64,000 nucleotides of DNA from Algoriphagus lacus. Lineage in GTDB: Bacteria > Bacteroidota > Bacteroidia > Cytophagales > Cyclobacteriaceae. Location: the NCBI RefSeq assembly GCF_003583985.1, contig NZ_QXML01000003.1, positions 248,001-312,000 of the forward strand, given 5' to 3'. The notes below the pieces were generated by a model. The model saw nothing but the letters and a program-made list of their open reading frames with translations, had not been told where the DNA came from and ran no database searches. The position numbers and the translations under genes were made by a program. Shown here piece by piece: positions 28,128-36,906 of this stretch. The stretch's first letter is position 1. Every line of letters starts with the position of its first letter.

Positions 28128-28700
28128 ATGAAAAAAATGACTTTTATTCTCGTTTTCGCATTTTTTTCCCTTCCAGCTATTGGACAAGGAGTTCCCGAAT
28201 ACCTCAAAGGGAAAATTTCTTATCCTCAGTTTGATTTCAGTACCTGGGTTGGAGTCATTACGACTGATGCAGAAGTACTAACTTTTGACCCAAGCTTGGA
28301 CTACAAGGTGGCTGTGGATGTGTATGGAAATCAAAAAGACTCCACCAAGATTCATGGATCTCTGGAGGAGGCCGCCCGCACTTACAACCTTCATTTGGCG
28401 AACGGGGTACCAAAAGAAAAGCTAAAAGTGGCAGTTGTTATCCATGGAATGGCAGTCAATGCAATTCTAACAGATGAGGCCTACAAGGAAAAGTTCAAGG
28501 TTTCAAATCCGAATTTAGTTGCCTTGGAGGCTTTCAGCAAAGCTGGGATTGACCTGATTGTCTGCGGTCAAAACTTGGGATATTTAAACTATACAAGAGA
28601 GCAGATTTCTCCTCTGGTTAAAGTAGCATATTCTGCAAAAACTGCATTGGTTACCCTTGACCAAAAAGGGTACAGCTTTTTGGATGTTGGGTTGAAATAG
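28128..28700 (+). CDS. Secreted DsrE-family protein
   Basis: 190 residues with a signal peptide (MKKMTFILVFAFFSLPAIGQG). The mature protein carries the DsrE/DsrF fold: HLANGVPKEKLKVAVVIHGMAVNAILTDE, then NPNLVALEAFSKAGIDLIVCGQNLGYLNYTREQI with the conserved cysteine in IVCGQ, and a final KAALVTLDQKGYSFLDV-like strand. DsrE proteins bind or relay sulfur through that cysteine, usually in the cytoplasm; an exported copy suggests a periplasmic thiol or sulfur role. It is a single gene between two non-coding stretches with a bidirectional terminator. Confidence 0.85.
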   Translation: MKKMTFILVFAFFSLPAIGQGVPEYLKGKISYPQFDFSTWVGVITTDAEVLTFDPSLDYKVAVDVYGNQKDSTKIHGSLEEAARTYNLHLANGVPKEKLKVAVVIHGMAVNAILTDEAYKEKFKVSNPNLVALEAFSKAGIDLIVCGQNLGYLNYTREQISPLVKVAYSAKTALVTLDQKGYSFLDVGLK

Positions 28701-28704
28701 GAAC

Positions 28705-28739
28705 AAAAAAATACGGCTCATTCAAAGCCGTATTTTTTT
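28705..28739. terminator. Bidirectional terminator between DsrE and oxidoreductase genes
   Basis: Stem AAAAAATACGGCT (from 28705) with AGCCGTATTTTTT (to 28739) and a short loop. Both strands end in a T run. It serves the convergent genes on either side. Confidence 0.85.
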
Positions 28740-28762
28740 GTCTTTTATGAAAAACCGAAACT

Positions 28763-29341
28763 TCAAAACTGCAAAGACATGGGTTCAATTACCCTTGCTT
28801 TGGCTGCATTTCCGGAATCCTTGGCAGAAAAACCAAAAAGAGCCAGAATTTCGGCAGCTTCAGCTTTTGCGCTTTCTTCGTTTCCACAAATGTAGGTTAC
28901 GGGTCTCGATTTCATTTTTGGATTAACCATTGAAGTACTTTTTATGCAGCTGAATGCTTTAACAAAGTGAGCCTCAGGTGCAACTTCCTGGAGTTTTTCC
29001 ATTAGGGATTCTTCCGGTCCGGTGAAAAATTCCAAGGTACCGTTCTTGGGTTGGGTATCAGAAATCGGATTGGTGGTATCCAATACTGTCTTTCCACTAA
29101 TGCTTCCTTTTACCTGCTCAGCTATGGAAATAGCTGCTGTTCCTTTCACTGCAAAGACAATTAAATCACCAAAATCGGCAGCTCTCTGAAAACTCCCCAC
29201 TTTTCCGTTGACTCCGGATTGCCAGTTGGAAAGTTTATTGGGATGGTCAGTTCCCAGCATTACTGAGTAACCGTGCTTTTCAAAACCCTCTGCCAAAGCT
29301 CTTCCCATGGCTCCTGAGCCTAATACGCCAATTTTTTTCAT
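28763..29341 (-). CDS. NADPH-dependent F420-reductase-like NAD(P)-binding protein
   Basis: 192 residues. The N-terminus is a Rossmann P-loop, IGVLGSGAMGRALAEGFEKHGYSV, followed by GTDHPNKL, a cofactor-specificity loop. Further on are DLIVFAVKG, KTVLDTTNPISD, and HFVKAFSCIKSTSMVNPKM, all landmarks of the F420-dependent NADP oxidoreductase family (PF03807 group). Bacteroidota lack F420, so these proteins are taken as NAD(P)-linked reductases of unknown substrate. The gene is isolated and faces a bidirectional terminator. Confidence 0.85.
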   Translation of the reverse strand: MKKIGVLGSGAMGRALAEGFEKHGYSVMLGTDHPNKLSNWQSGVNGKVGSFQRAADFGDLIVFAVKGTAAISIAEQVKGSISGKTVLDTTNPISDTQPKNGTLEFFTGPEESLMEKLQEVAPEAHFVKAFSCIKSTSMVNPKMKSRPVTYICGNEESAKAEAAEILALFGFSAKDSGNAAKARVIEPMSLQF

Positions 29342-29623
29342 ATGATTATAATTTGATTTTTAGAGGCCATATGAAATCTCACATGGTTGCCAGTCATCCC
29401 TTCGGGAGTGAATAGCATTTTGCTCGATTTCATATTTCGATGATATGCAAAATGAACTCAATTGTCCTATAACACTCCACAGGTTCATAAAGGACATATT
29501 TTTTTTCGAAATGGTTCCTAAATCCTAATTTTATTTTATATGAGTATTATCAGAAAAAATTTTATTTCGATAAGTGCTTGACCCGATTTAGGTTGGGTTC
29601 CAGATTGGCATTATTTAAAACGA
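29342..29623. other. Non-coding stretch with a 12-bp interrupted palindrome
   Basis: No gene is supportable here. The main structure is CATTTTGCTCGA (29416-29427) facing TCGA (29437-29440) and GCAAAATG (29447-29454), about 75-113 bases before the start of the oxidoreductase gene. It could be an operator. A 27-codon ORF at 29445-29528 is noted under rejected items. Confidence 0.45.
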
Positions 29624-29652
29624 AAAGAGCCCGGGAATTTCCCAGACTCTTT
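29624..29652 (-). terminator. Terminator of the S9 peptidase gene
   Basis: On the minus strand AAAGAGTCTGGG (29652-29641) pairs with CCCGGGCTCTTT (29635-29624) over all 12 positions using two G-U pairs. On the plus strand those become mismatches, so the hairpin is oriented for the minus gene. A T-rich run follows. Confidence 0.7.
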
Positions 29653-29709
29653 GTCAATTTTTCGGTTTCCAAAACTTCAAGTTGTGGAGGTAATTCCAAG
29701 TTTTCAGCT

Positions 29710-32634
29710 TTAGAAGGCCCGTTCATCCAAATGATCTCCGAGTTGAAGTCTAGGCACTCCTTTGGTCATCCAGTCTGGTGCAGGTACACCTTTCAGATGG
29801 TGATCGAAAAACTCCATCATCCGTACGCTGTAGTCTTTTCGGTTTTCTATTTTACCCAAGCCGTGATTTTCACCCAAGTATTGGATCATGATCACCGGTT
29901 TTTTCAGTCTTCTAAGGGCATTGTAATATTCGACTCCTTGGGTGAAATCCACTGCACCGTCCTTGTCATTGTGCAACATGAGTAGGGGAGTCTGAACGTT
30001 TTTCACATGATAGATCGGGCTGTTTCGCTCGTAAGCATCCCAGTTGTCCCAAGGTCCTCCCAAGAATCTTCCCTGTGAAGCTTCGAAAATGGACATGTTG
30101 CCGCTTCCGGTATTCCAATAGATCAAATCATACATGGAGATCATGTTGGTCAGTGGGGCACCTGCTGCCGCAGCCTTGAATCGGTTGGTTTGGGTTATTA
30201 GGAAGGAAGTTTGATAGCCACCCCAGCTGTGTCCGTGAAGTCCCATTTTAGTTTCGTCGATGACGCCGGTTTTCAGGGCAGCATCCACTGCCGGAAGGAC
30301 TGCCCAAACTGCTGACATCCCTGGATCGTCCATTTTGTACACGATATCCGGAATCAGGACTGCGTACCCATTGCTGGTGTAAAGGGTAGGATTCCATCCC
30401 GTACCGCTGTAGCCGGGATTGGCCCAGTTGTGTAAAGTCTGGGAAAGCTTCTCATAGTAGTAGACCACAGTTGGGTATTTTTGACCCTCTACAAAGTTTG
30501 CCGGAAGGAAAAGTGCAGCCTGAAGGGAATCGCCTTTGGTGGTCACATAATCGATCAGTTTTACACCGGAAGACCAGGCGAATTTGCCCGCATCCGGTGC
30601 ATTTTCAGTGACTTGCTTGGCATTGCCCAAAGTGGCATCACCCAAGAAAACTTGGGTTGGTTGGTTAGATTTTTCCTTGGTAAAGGTGTAAACCGCAGCT
30701 TTTTTCGCCTTGGTCAAGCCCTGAATATTGGCATCTTCCCAAAGCAAGACCTTCGCTCCGGCGGTTAAACCCGTTTTGGCAGGTGCCAAAGTTGCGATTC
30801 CGCTTTTCTTGGAAAGCTCCCCATAGGTTCTAATGTAAACGGGCTTAGTCAAGTCGATTCCTTTTTCTTCCGGATCGAGGTTGAATCGATATTGGTATCG
30901 GATTTTTTGAGTCTTGCCGTTTTGGGTGAGGTTGATCGGAGTTTCTTTAGCTGACATGGGGATCTGCCAGATGTCCCAACCGTCACGCACAAGTACATAG
31001 CGGCTGTCGCTGCTCCAACCCAGCGGATTGTAGAGGGGCTTGGTCACGTTGTGGTCGTCTTCCACATCCACCACGCTGACGGGTAGCTTTTCGGAGATGT
31101 TGGTGTGCGTTTTTGCTGTGAGGTCATAGACGTAGAAATGTCCGTCTTTGCCGTAGAGAAGCTTTTTCCCATCCGTGGAAGGGCGAGGCATGGAAGCAAA
31201 GGAAGGCTGGTAAAACTTCTCAAAAAGCGGAGTTCTTGCACCGGTCTTCAGGTCAACGATAAAGTAATCCCGATACATCTGACCGTTCAGGTTGATGTCC
31301 AGTTCATAGGCTTGTTGATCGGAACCTAGGGCGAATTGTTCCTTTGGTAAAATGCTCAGATCCCGCATGCTACTGTCCTGAAGTGCGATGTGCTTTTTGG
31401 AAGCGACATCATACATGGCCCAGAAACTGTAATTTTTGTCCATGCTTTCCAACACTTGCTGACGGGATTGGAGACGGTCATCCTGCCAATGCCAAATGGT
31501 CATTTCAGGCTTTTTGGCATCATTGGATTTTTTACCACTCACCTTTCCGGTGTCCAGTTTAGCGATGGCTTTTTGCAGATCTGCAATGGACTTTATGGTT
31601 GTATCAGCCATGATTTTGGCGATTTTCACCGATTCAGCAGCTGCGAGTGAATCTTTGTTCAACTCCTTTTTTGGGGTTTCCTTTTCAGTTAAAACCAATG
31701 GATGAATTCCATAGAACAGACGAGTCAAATCCTCCGACCACATCGGGCGGCGATTTGGACTGATCGTGTATTTCTGGTCAAAGCCAATAGAGTCTTTTGC
31801 AGGTTCGTAGAGCGTTACCTGAGGGTTTGAGATGTTTTTCACACCCAAAACAGTCCCTTTTTCCTGCTTGTATTTTTTGTCTTTTTTGAGTTTAAGGGCA
31901 GCAAAGGCATCACCCTTCTCGGTCCAGTTGATGCTCTGATAGCCAGCTTCATCAGAATCCAGAACTTGGATGGAATTATTGGATAGGGTGAGAAGGTAAA
32001 GACCGTTTCCTTGGGAATTGGCCGCATCAACTGAGTAGGCAAGGTGAGTTCCGGCTTTGTTTAACGCATGTTCTCGGACGTTACCCAGGTTTTGGGATTT
32101 GCCAGAAGCGAGGTGGTAGATTAGGAGATCAGCGCCTTTGGCCTCTCCATTACCTTCCTTGGGCAGGTTGATGATCAAGTGAGTTGCTGCTTCACCATTG
32201 AATGAAAATCCCCCGACTCCTTCAAAGGTCTTTTTGTCGGCTGTTCCCAATTTGATCAGGTGGAGCTTTTCCTTCAGGGGTTTGCCTTTGGCCTTTTCGT
32301 TGGCCTGCTTTTCGGTAAACTTTGGATATTCCTTAAAGGCGATCCACTGACTGTTTTCGCTGAATTCGAAACTGGCGAAGTTTGCGTTGCCGATGGGGAA
32401 AGATTTTTTGCTGGCTGAATCGGCGACTTTTTGGAGAATCAATTCTCCATCGACCTCAATGCCAGTGAGGACATAAGCCATCCACTGGCCGTCAGGAGAA
32501 AGTTTAAACCCACTATTAGGCATGGATTTCCAAGTAGCGACATCCTTCCAGGACATGGGTTTAGGCGAATCTTGGGCAAATGCCAGCTGGCAAGTAAGGG
32601 CAAAAAGCCAAAGAATAAGTAGGTGTTTTCTCAT
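29710..32634 (-). CDS. Secreted prolyl-oligopeptidase family (S9) serine peptidase
   Basis: 974 residues with a signal peptide (cleavage after CQLAFAQ). An N-terminal beta-propeller region (about 25-690) precedes a C-terminal alpha/beta-hydrolase domain. The catalytic serine lies in LHGHSWGGYQTSF (about 802), the Asp in LHNDKDGAVDF (about 893) and the His in YLGENHGLGK (about 923), in S9 order. The length and the SGTGWNPTLYTSNGYAVLIPD segment fit the S9C/acylaminoacyl-peptidase-like group of Bacteroidota. It likely degrades oligopeptides in the periplasm. Monocistronic, with a terminator on its 3' side. Confidence 0.93.
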   Translation of the reverse strand: MRKHLLILWLFALTCQLAFAQDSPKPMSWKDVATWKSMPNSGFKLSPDGQWMAYVLTGIEVDGELILQKVADSASKKSFPIGNANFASFEFSENSQWIAFKEYPKFTEKQANEKAKGKPLKEKLHLIKLGTADKKTFEGVGGFSFNGEAATHLIINLPKEGNGEAKGADLLIYHLASGKSQNLGNVREHALNKAGTHLAYSVDAANSQGNGLYLLTLSNNSIQVLDSDEAGYQSINWTEKGDAFAALKLKKDKKYKQEKGTVLGVKNISNPQVTLYEPAKDSIGFDQKYTISPNRRPMWSEDLTRLFYGIHPLVLTEKETPKKELNKDSLAAAESVKIAKIMADTTIKSIADLQKAIAKLDTGKVSGKKSNDAKKPEMTIWHWQDDRLQSRQQVLESMDKNYSFWAMYDVASKKHIALQDSSMRDLSILPKEQFALGSDQQAYELDINLNGQMYRDYFIVDLKTGARTPLFEKFYQPSFASMPRPSTDGKKLLYGKDGHFYVYDLTAKTHTNISEKLPVSVVDVEDDHNVTKPLYNPLGWSSDSRYVLVRDGWDIWQIPMSAKETPINLTQNGKTQKIRYQYRFNLDPEEKGIDLTKPVYIRTYGELSKKSGIATLAPAKTGLTAGAKVLLWEDANIQGLTKAKKAAVYTFTKEKSNQPTQVFLGDATLGNAKQVTENAPDAGKFAWSSGVKLIDYVTTKGDSLQAALFLPANFVEGQKYPTVVYYYEKLSQTLHNWANPGYSGTGWNPTLYTSNGYAVLIPDIVYKMDDPGMSAVWAVLPAVDAALKTGVIDETKMGLHGHSWGGYQTSFLITQTNRFKAAAAGAPLTNMISMYDLIYWNTGSGNMSIFEASQGRFLGGPWDNWDAYERNSPIYHVKNVQTPLLMLHNDKDGAVDFTQGVEYYNALRRLKKPVIMIQYLGENHGLGKIENRKDYSVRMMEFFDHHLKGVPAPDWMTKGVPRLQLGDHLDERAF

Positions 32635-32763
32635 AGGTAAAGTTTATTGGGGTGGGAAAATAGGGGATTTTTTGGAGGTTAGGCTGGAAAAGTATTTCAT
32701 TGGAAAAAATTTAATACTCAATTGCCGTATTCCCCAGTAGGTGTATTGCCTTTGGTTTTTAAC

Positions 32764-32797
32764 AAAAAACCTGCTTCCGGAAAAGCAGGTTTTTTTA
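32764..32797 (-). terminator. Terminator between amidohydrolase and S9 peptidase genes
   Basis: AAAAAACCTGCT (32764-32775) pairs with AGCAGGTTTTTT (32784-32795). The T run on the minus strand places it after the amidohydrolase stop at 32825; on the plus strand it is equally good. Confidence 0.8.
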
Positions 32798-32824
32798 TAA
32801 TCTTAAAATTTGTCTTTAAGATTT

Positions 32825-34531
32825 TCAAGGCTTCTTGTAAACCACTTTTCCTCCCACGACAGTCATCTGAACTTTGGCCTGAAGAATCTCATCTTCAGGG
32901 ACTTCCATAATGTTTTTGTCGAAAACGGTGAAATCAGCAGCTTTTCCTACCTGGATTGATCCTTTGAAATTTTCTTCAAACTCCGCATAGGCGCCGTCCA
33001 AGGTGTAGGACTTCAAGGCCTGTTCCCTGGTCATTTTTTGATCGCCTTCGTAGCCTCCCTCCGGAAGTCCTTGAAGGGTCTTGCGTGTTACCGAGGCATA
33101 GAAAGAAGGAATCGGATCTACGGGTTCGACAGGCGCATCGGTTCCGTTTGCGATGCGAGCACCGGTTTGGAAAAGCTTTTGCCACACATAAGCACCATCA
33201 ATAATCCGCTTTTCCCCCAAGCGATCAATAGCCCAAGGTCTGTCCGAACTCAGGTGTATCGCCTGCATGGCGGCAATTACCCCCAACTGACCAAATCTCG
33301 GAATATCATCCGGATGCAAATGCTGGGCATGCTCGATGCGGAAACGGTGGTCTTTGGCTTCCGGGTTTTTGGCTAAAGCCGCCTCAAATCGATCCAAAAT
33401 CTCCTGGTTGGCACGGTCGCCGATGGCATGCGCACAGACCTGAAAACCCAATGGAAGAGCTTTTTCAGAAACTTCTGTCACGACTGACATCGGCAGCGTC
33501 TCATGGCCCCGATGGCCTGGCTTGTCGGAATAGTCCTCGAGCAACCAAGCTCCCCATGGACCCAAAGCGCCATCACAATTCAACTTGATGGAGCGGACCG
33601 TCACAAAGTGGTCCGGATCGACCATGGGGCCTTTTTTGTACCATTGCTCGAGAAGCTCAGGCTGTCTTCCGGACAACATGATGTACATCCTTGAGGTGAG
33701 CTTGCCTTCGTTTTTGAACTTTTGCACAAGATCAATCACTTCCTGTCCTGAACCCGCATCATGGAACGAGGTGATTCCTTTTTCTGCCAATTCCTGGAGC
33801 GCCAAAGTCAAAGCCTCTTCTGCTCTTTCGGGCGTTTCTTCAGGGATCAGTTTGCTGACCAAAGCTGAAGCGCGCTCGACCAGTACACCGGTTGGATTGC
33901 CAAGTTCATCGCGAAGAACTTCACCACCCTCAACTTCCTGAGTAGGTTTTTCGCTGCGCAAAGGAGTGATTCCTGCGAGTTCCATGGCTTTTTTGTTGAC
34001 AAAAGAAGCATGGCCGGAAGCATGGGCTAGGTATACCGGATTGTTTGGCGTCACAGCACTGAGTGCATCGTGGGTTTGGAAGCCTTGGACTGTTTTTTCG
34101 GGCATTTGGAGCCATTTATCCTGATGCCAACCCCGACCGGTAATCCATTCACCTGGCTTGGCGGTGGCGGCGGCGTCTGCTACCTTTTGGATGAGTTCAT
34201 CGTAGGTTTTCACACCCATCAGGTCGATCTCGAGCTTGTTGTAACCGATGCCCATCAGGTGCGCATGGGATTCAATAAAGCCAGGAGTTAGGGTTTTTCC
34301 CTGTAGGTCGATCACTTCGGTGGACTCCCCCACATAGGCTTGGATATCTTCCGTTGATCCAACAGCCAGGATCAAACCGTCCTTAACCGCAACGGCTTGT
34401 GCCTTGGGATTGGCTTCGTCCACGGTGTAGATGATGCCATTTATGTAGACTGAGTCGGCGGGATTTTCAGGGCCTGATTTACATGCCCAGCCAAAAAGCG
34501 CTAAGAAAATGAGTAAGTAGATATTCTTCAT
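32825..34531 (-). CDS. Amidohydrolase lipoprotein (YtcJ-like, Amidohydro_3)
   Basis: 568 residues. Lipobox cysteine at 17 (FGWAC). The YtcJ-like metal-dependent hydrolase fold is clear: GKTLTPGFIESHAHLMGIGY (metal-binding HxH near 90), TGRGWHQDKW, LNCDGALGPWGAWLLEDY, CAHAIGDRANQEILDRF (metal His), RIEHAQHLHPDDIPRF, and GTDAPVEPVDPIPSFYASVTRK with the final metal Asp. The C-terminus is a urease-alpha-like beta-sandwich (KAADFTVFDKNIMEV). Natural substrates of the group are mostly unknown amides. It should be periplasmic and lipid-anchored. Confidence 0.93.
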   Translation of the reverse strand: MKNIYLLIFLALFGWACKSGPENPADSVYINGIIYTVDEANPKAQAVAVKDGLILAVGSTEDIQAYVGESTEVIDLQGKTLTPGFIESHAHLMGIGYNKLEIDLMGVKTYDELIQKVADAAATAKPGEWITGRGWHQDKWLQMPEKTVQGFQTHDALSAVTPNNPVYLAHASGHASFVNKKAMELAGITPLRSEKPTQEVEGGEVLRDELGNPTGVLVERASALVSKLIPEETPERAEEALTLALQELAEKGITSFHDAGSGQEVIDLVQKFKNEGKLTSRMYIMLSGRQPELLEQWYKKGPMVDPDHFVTVRSIKLNCDGALGPWGAWLLEDYSDKPGHRGHETLPMSVVTEVSEKALPLGFQVCAHAIGDRANQEILDRFEAALAKNPEAKDHRFRIEHAQHLHPDDIPRFGQLGVIAAMQAIHLSSDRPWAIDRLGEKRIIDGAYVWQKLFQTGARIANGTDAPVEPVDPIPSFYASVTRKTLQGLPEGGYEGDQKMTREQALKSYTLDGAYAEFEENFKGSIQVGKAADFTVFDKNIMEVPEDEILQAKVQMTVVGGKVVYKKP

Positions 34532-34730
34532 GGATTTATAATTCTGAACCGAAGCTAGATGTTTTGAGGAATAGGGACAAACGGGATTTTTTGAAAGGTA
34601 GAATAGGGGATTGAGAAATCTGAAAAACTCAACAGATATGTTTACTGAGTTAAAAAGTTTTCTGAGATGGGTGAAAAAATTAGCTAGAGTCTGCGATTTT
34701 TTCTCAGAGGTTATAGGTGGGAAAATTGGG

Positions 34731-36815
34731 TTATCGCACCAATATTTTCTTTACCAGCACTTTTCGATCCTCCGTTTCCAGATGTAAATAGTAAAGTCCC
34801 GGCTGAAGTGTTTGGGCTTGGATCTCGATTTCCCGGTTAGCGGGAATGGTAATTTCATCCAAAAGGATCTGCCCCATGGAAGTAATCAATCGGGCTTGGG
34901 CAGCAGTATTGGAAATGACTTTGAATGGACCTGAGGTCGGATTGGGATAGATTTTCACCAAAAGTTCACCGTCATTGGGTGTGTCGGTTTTGACTGAACT
35001 CAAATAGGTGATTCCCCCTCCTCTGCTTCCCAATATCAAATCCACGTTTTCATCGAACCCCGGATTGACTATCGAGATCCAGGTATTTCTTCCCAGTCGG
35101 AAAGGCAGATTTTGTTCTCCGATTTTAACCAAGACCTCTTCCCGAACTTCCGAATTCATCATGTCTTTGATGAGGAAAATTCTTCCCCTTTGATCCACGG
35201 TATACAGATCCGGCATTTCCTGAATACGCACTGCCGCGCTCAAGTTTCGGTTTGCGGGATTGTCTTGGTATCCCAGGAAATTAGCGGTTTTCAAGCTGGC
35301 AATCCGAGCCTCCAAATCTACCTCATACAGTGTCAAGCTTCCATTTAAAGCAGCGACAAGCAGGTGATCTTTTCCCTGATAGGAGAAAAATGTCAACTGA
35401 TCGCCCACCCGAAGTGTCAACCCAGAGAGCGAGAAATCTGTCCAATTTGATCCTTGGCCACGAAGCAAAACTTGAGCAGGAATGCCATTGGTAGTCCGGA
35501 TTCCGGAGGTAAGAAGATAGGATTGATTTTTGACACTGCTATATTCGATCAATTGGAGTTCCAATAGTTTTAGGGAGGAAAGCCCAAGGTAATCCGAGTT
35601 TAAAAGCTCAAGCTGATTTCCAGAGTAGCCCAGTCGGTAAGTCTGACCTTGGACGGCTTCTCCATTTTTTACATTGGCTGTCAGCCAGAGTTCCCCGGAA
35701 AAGACATTTCCCTTGAAATAGGGTCGGACATTTTCCCCCAGATCCAAGAGTTGATTTTGTAGGAAGTTGGACTCTACAATTCCCGAGTTATTCAGTTTGA
35801 CAATGGACTTGGCAAAGTCGATCCCATAGCTGGCGGAAGTTTCATTGGTGTTTAGGCTTACGACTAATTGGTCATCAATCAATTGGCCTACATGATAGCG
35901 TTGGAAGTCGGGAAGATTTCCGTAGCCAGGTAACTGGTTGGAAACCGAAGTGAATTTGGGTTGGGTAGAAGTGCCGGAATTGGGAAGGTAATAAAGTGTG
36001 CTGCATTCATCCCTTCCTAAAACCAAATCCGGAATCCCGTCGCCGGAGAAATCCCTGTACAAAATACTATGTCCGCCGGCGTGCTGGATTCGATTGTTAT
36101 CATCGGAATTGATACGAAAATCAATCGGCCTGCCATCGCATCGCTCTCCAAACGACAACTCATTGCAACCGCAAAAGACAAAATTTCCCCAAAAATCTAC
36201 CGGGAAAGCAAATCCATCGATATCAGGATTCCCTTTTCGCTCCACCGAAGTGTTTTTGAAATATTCCAGAAAATCACCTTGGGCAAAGTTGAAAATCACC
36301 AAATCCAAATCCCCATCCTGATCGAGATCCTGCAACAGGGGAGTATCCAAGTTATTGACCGGAATGTTGCCGGAACCATCCAATCGCAGGAAATTCTGGG
36401 CAACAGACCACGAAATTTGGGAGCCTTGGGATGTGTTTCGATAAGCTTTGATCCCAAGAGCGGTAGAGGTAAACAGGTCCTTCTTTCCATCCCGGTCAAA
36501 GTCAGCCAAAACTAAAAAACCGCTGATGTCCGATGGAAAAAAGTAGGGGAGTTCGTGTCTAATGGTGAAATTTTCCCCGTTTTTCTCAAAAACCTGAAGC
36601 TGGCGGGAATTGATATCCCATACCACCCATTCTTCTTTTCCGTCTCCGGTAAGGTCCATCGTTTGGATTTGGGCAGAATTGATTCCCTGAGAAAATCCAT
36701 TGGAAACTGATTGTCCGTTCACTTTGATGGTTTTGCTTTGGTCTATTTCAAAAACCGTTTGGGCGCAAACCGGAGAAGCAATCGTCAGAAAAATCAGCAC
36801 AAGGATTTTTTGCAT
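34731..36815 (-). CDS. FG-GAP repeat protein with T9SS type A sorting domain
   Basis: 694 residues from the ATG at 36815, chosen because it opens a signal peptide (MQKILVLIFLTIASPVCAQ). The frame is open further upstream to 36893 but that extension would run over the divergent promoter region. Calcium-binding FG-GAP motifs appear (DLTGDGKEEWVVWD, DFDRDGKKDLFTS, DLDQDGDLDLVIFNF, DFSGDGIPDLVLG). The last about 75 residues (VKIYPNPTSGPFKVIS ... GLYYLHLETEDRKVLVKKILVR) are a type IX secretion sorting domain, so the protein crosses the outer membrane through the gliding-linked T9SS and is probably held at the surface. Confidence 0.9.
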   Translation of the reverse strand: MQKILVLIFLTIASPVCAQTVFEIDQSKTIKVNGQSVSNGFSQGINSAQIQTMDLTGDGKEEWVVWDINSRQLQVFEKNGENFTIRHELPYFFPSDISGFLVLADFDRDGKKDLFTSTALGIKAYRNTSQGSQISWSVAQNFLRLDGSGNIPVNNLDTPLLQDLDQDGDLDLVIFNFAQGDFLEYFKNTSVERKGNPDIDGFAFPVDFWGNFVFCGCNELSFGERCDGRPIDFRINSDDNNRIQHAGGHSILYRDFSGDGIPDLVLGRDECSTLYYLPNSGTSTQPKFTSVSNQLPGYGNLPDFQRYHVGQLIDDQLVVSLNTNETSASYGIDFAKSIVKLNNSGIVESNFLQNQLLDLGENVRPYFKGNVFSGELWLTANVKNGEAVQGQTYRLGYSGNQLELLNSDYLGLSSLKLLELQLIEYSSVKNQSYLLTSGIRTTNGIPAQVLLRGQGSNWTDFSLSGLTLRVGDQLTFFSYQGKDHLLVAALNGSLTLYEVDLEARIASLKTANFLGYQDNPANRNLSAAVRIQEMPDLYTVDQRGRIFLIKDMMNSEVREEVLVKIGEQNLPFRLGRNTWISIVNPGFDENVDLILGSRGGGITYLSSVKTDTPNDGELLVKIYPNPTSGPFKVISNTAAQARLITSMGQILLDEITIPANREIEIQAQTLQPGLYYLHLETEDRKVLVKKILVR

Positions 36816-36906
36816 GGCAAAGGGGAAATCAGGCTCCAAAATAAAACGAATCGGGCTCCGCAAAGATGTACCGAATGCGTTATTTTGTGGCAAATTTTCC
36901 GGAAAA

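Noticed and set aside
29445..29528. A 27-codon ORF (starts MQNELNCPITLHRFIKDIFF) that faintly resembles the first residues of some AraC-type regulators.
   Set aside because: Too short, no continuation in any frame downstream and no ribosome site; the resemblance is not strong enough to call a gene or pseudogene.
34661..34708. Inverted repeat TCTGAGA/TCTCAGA with inner A/T stretches between the amidohydrolase and T9SS genes.
   Set aside because: The arms are 34 nt apart and mostly A/T; it could be a weak terminator of the T9SS gene but is not convincing.
36700..36906. N-terminal extension of murF by 69 codons.
   Set aside because: It overlaps the start of the divergent T9SS gene and reads unlike any MurF N-terminus; the ATG at 36907 begins the family sequence.
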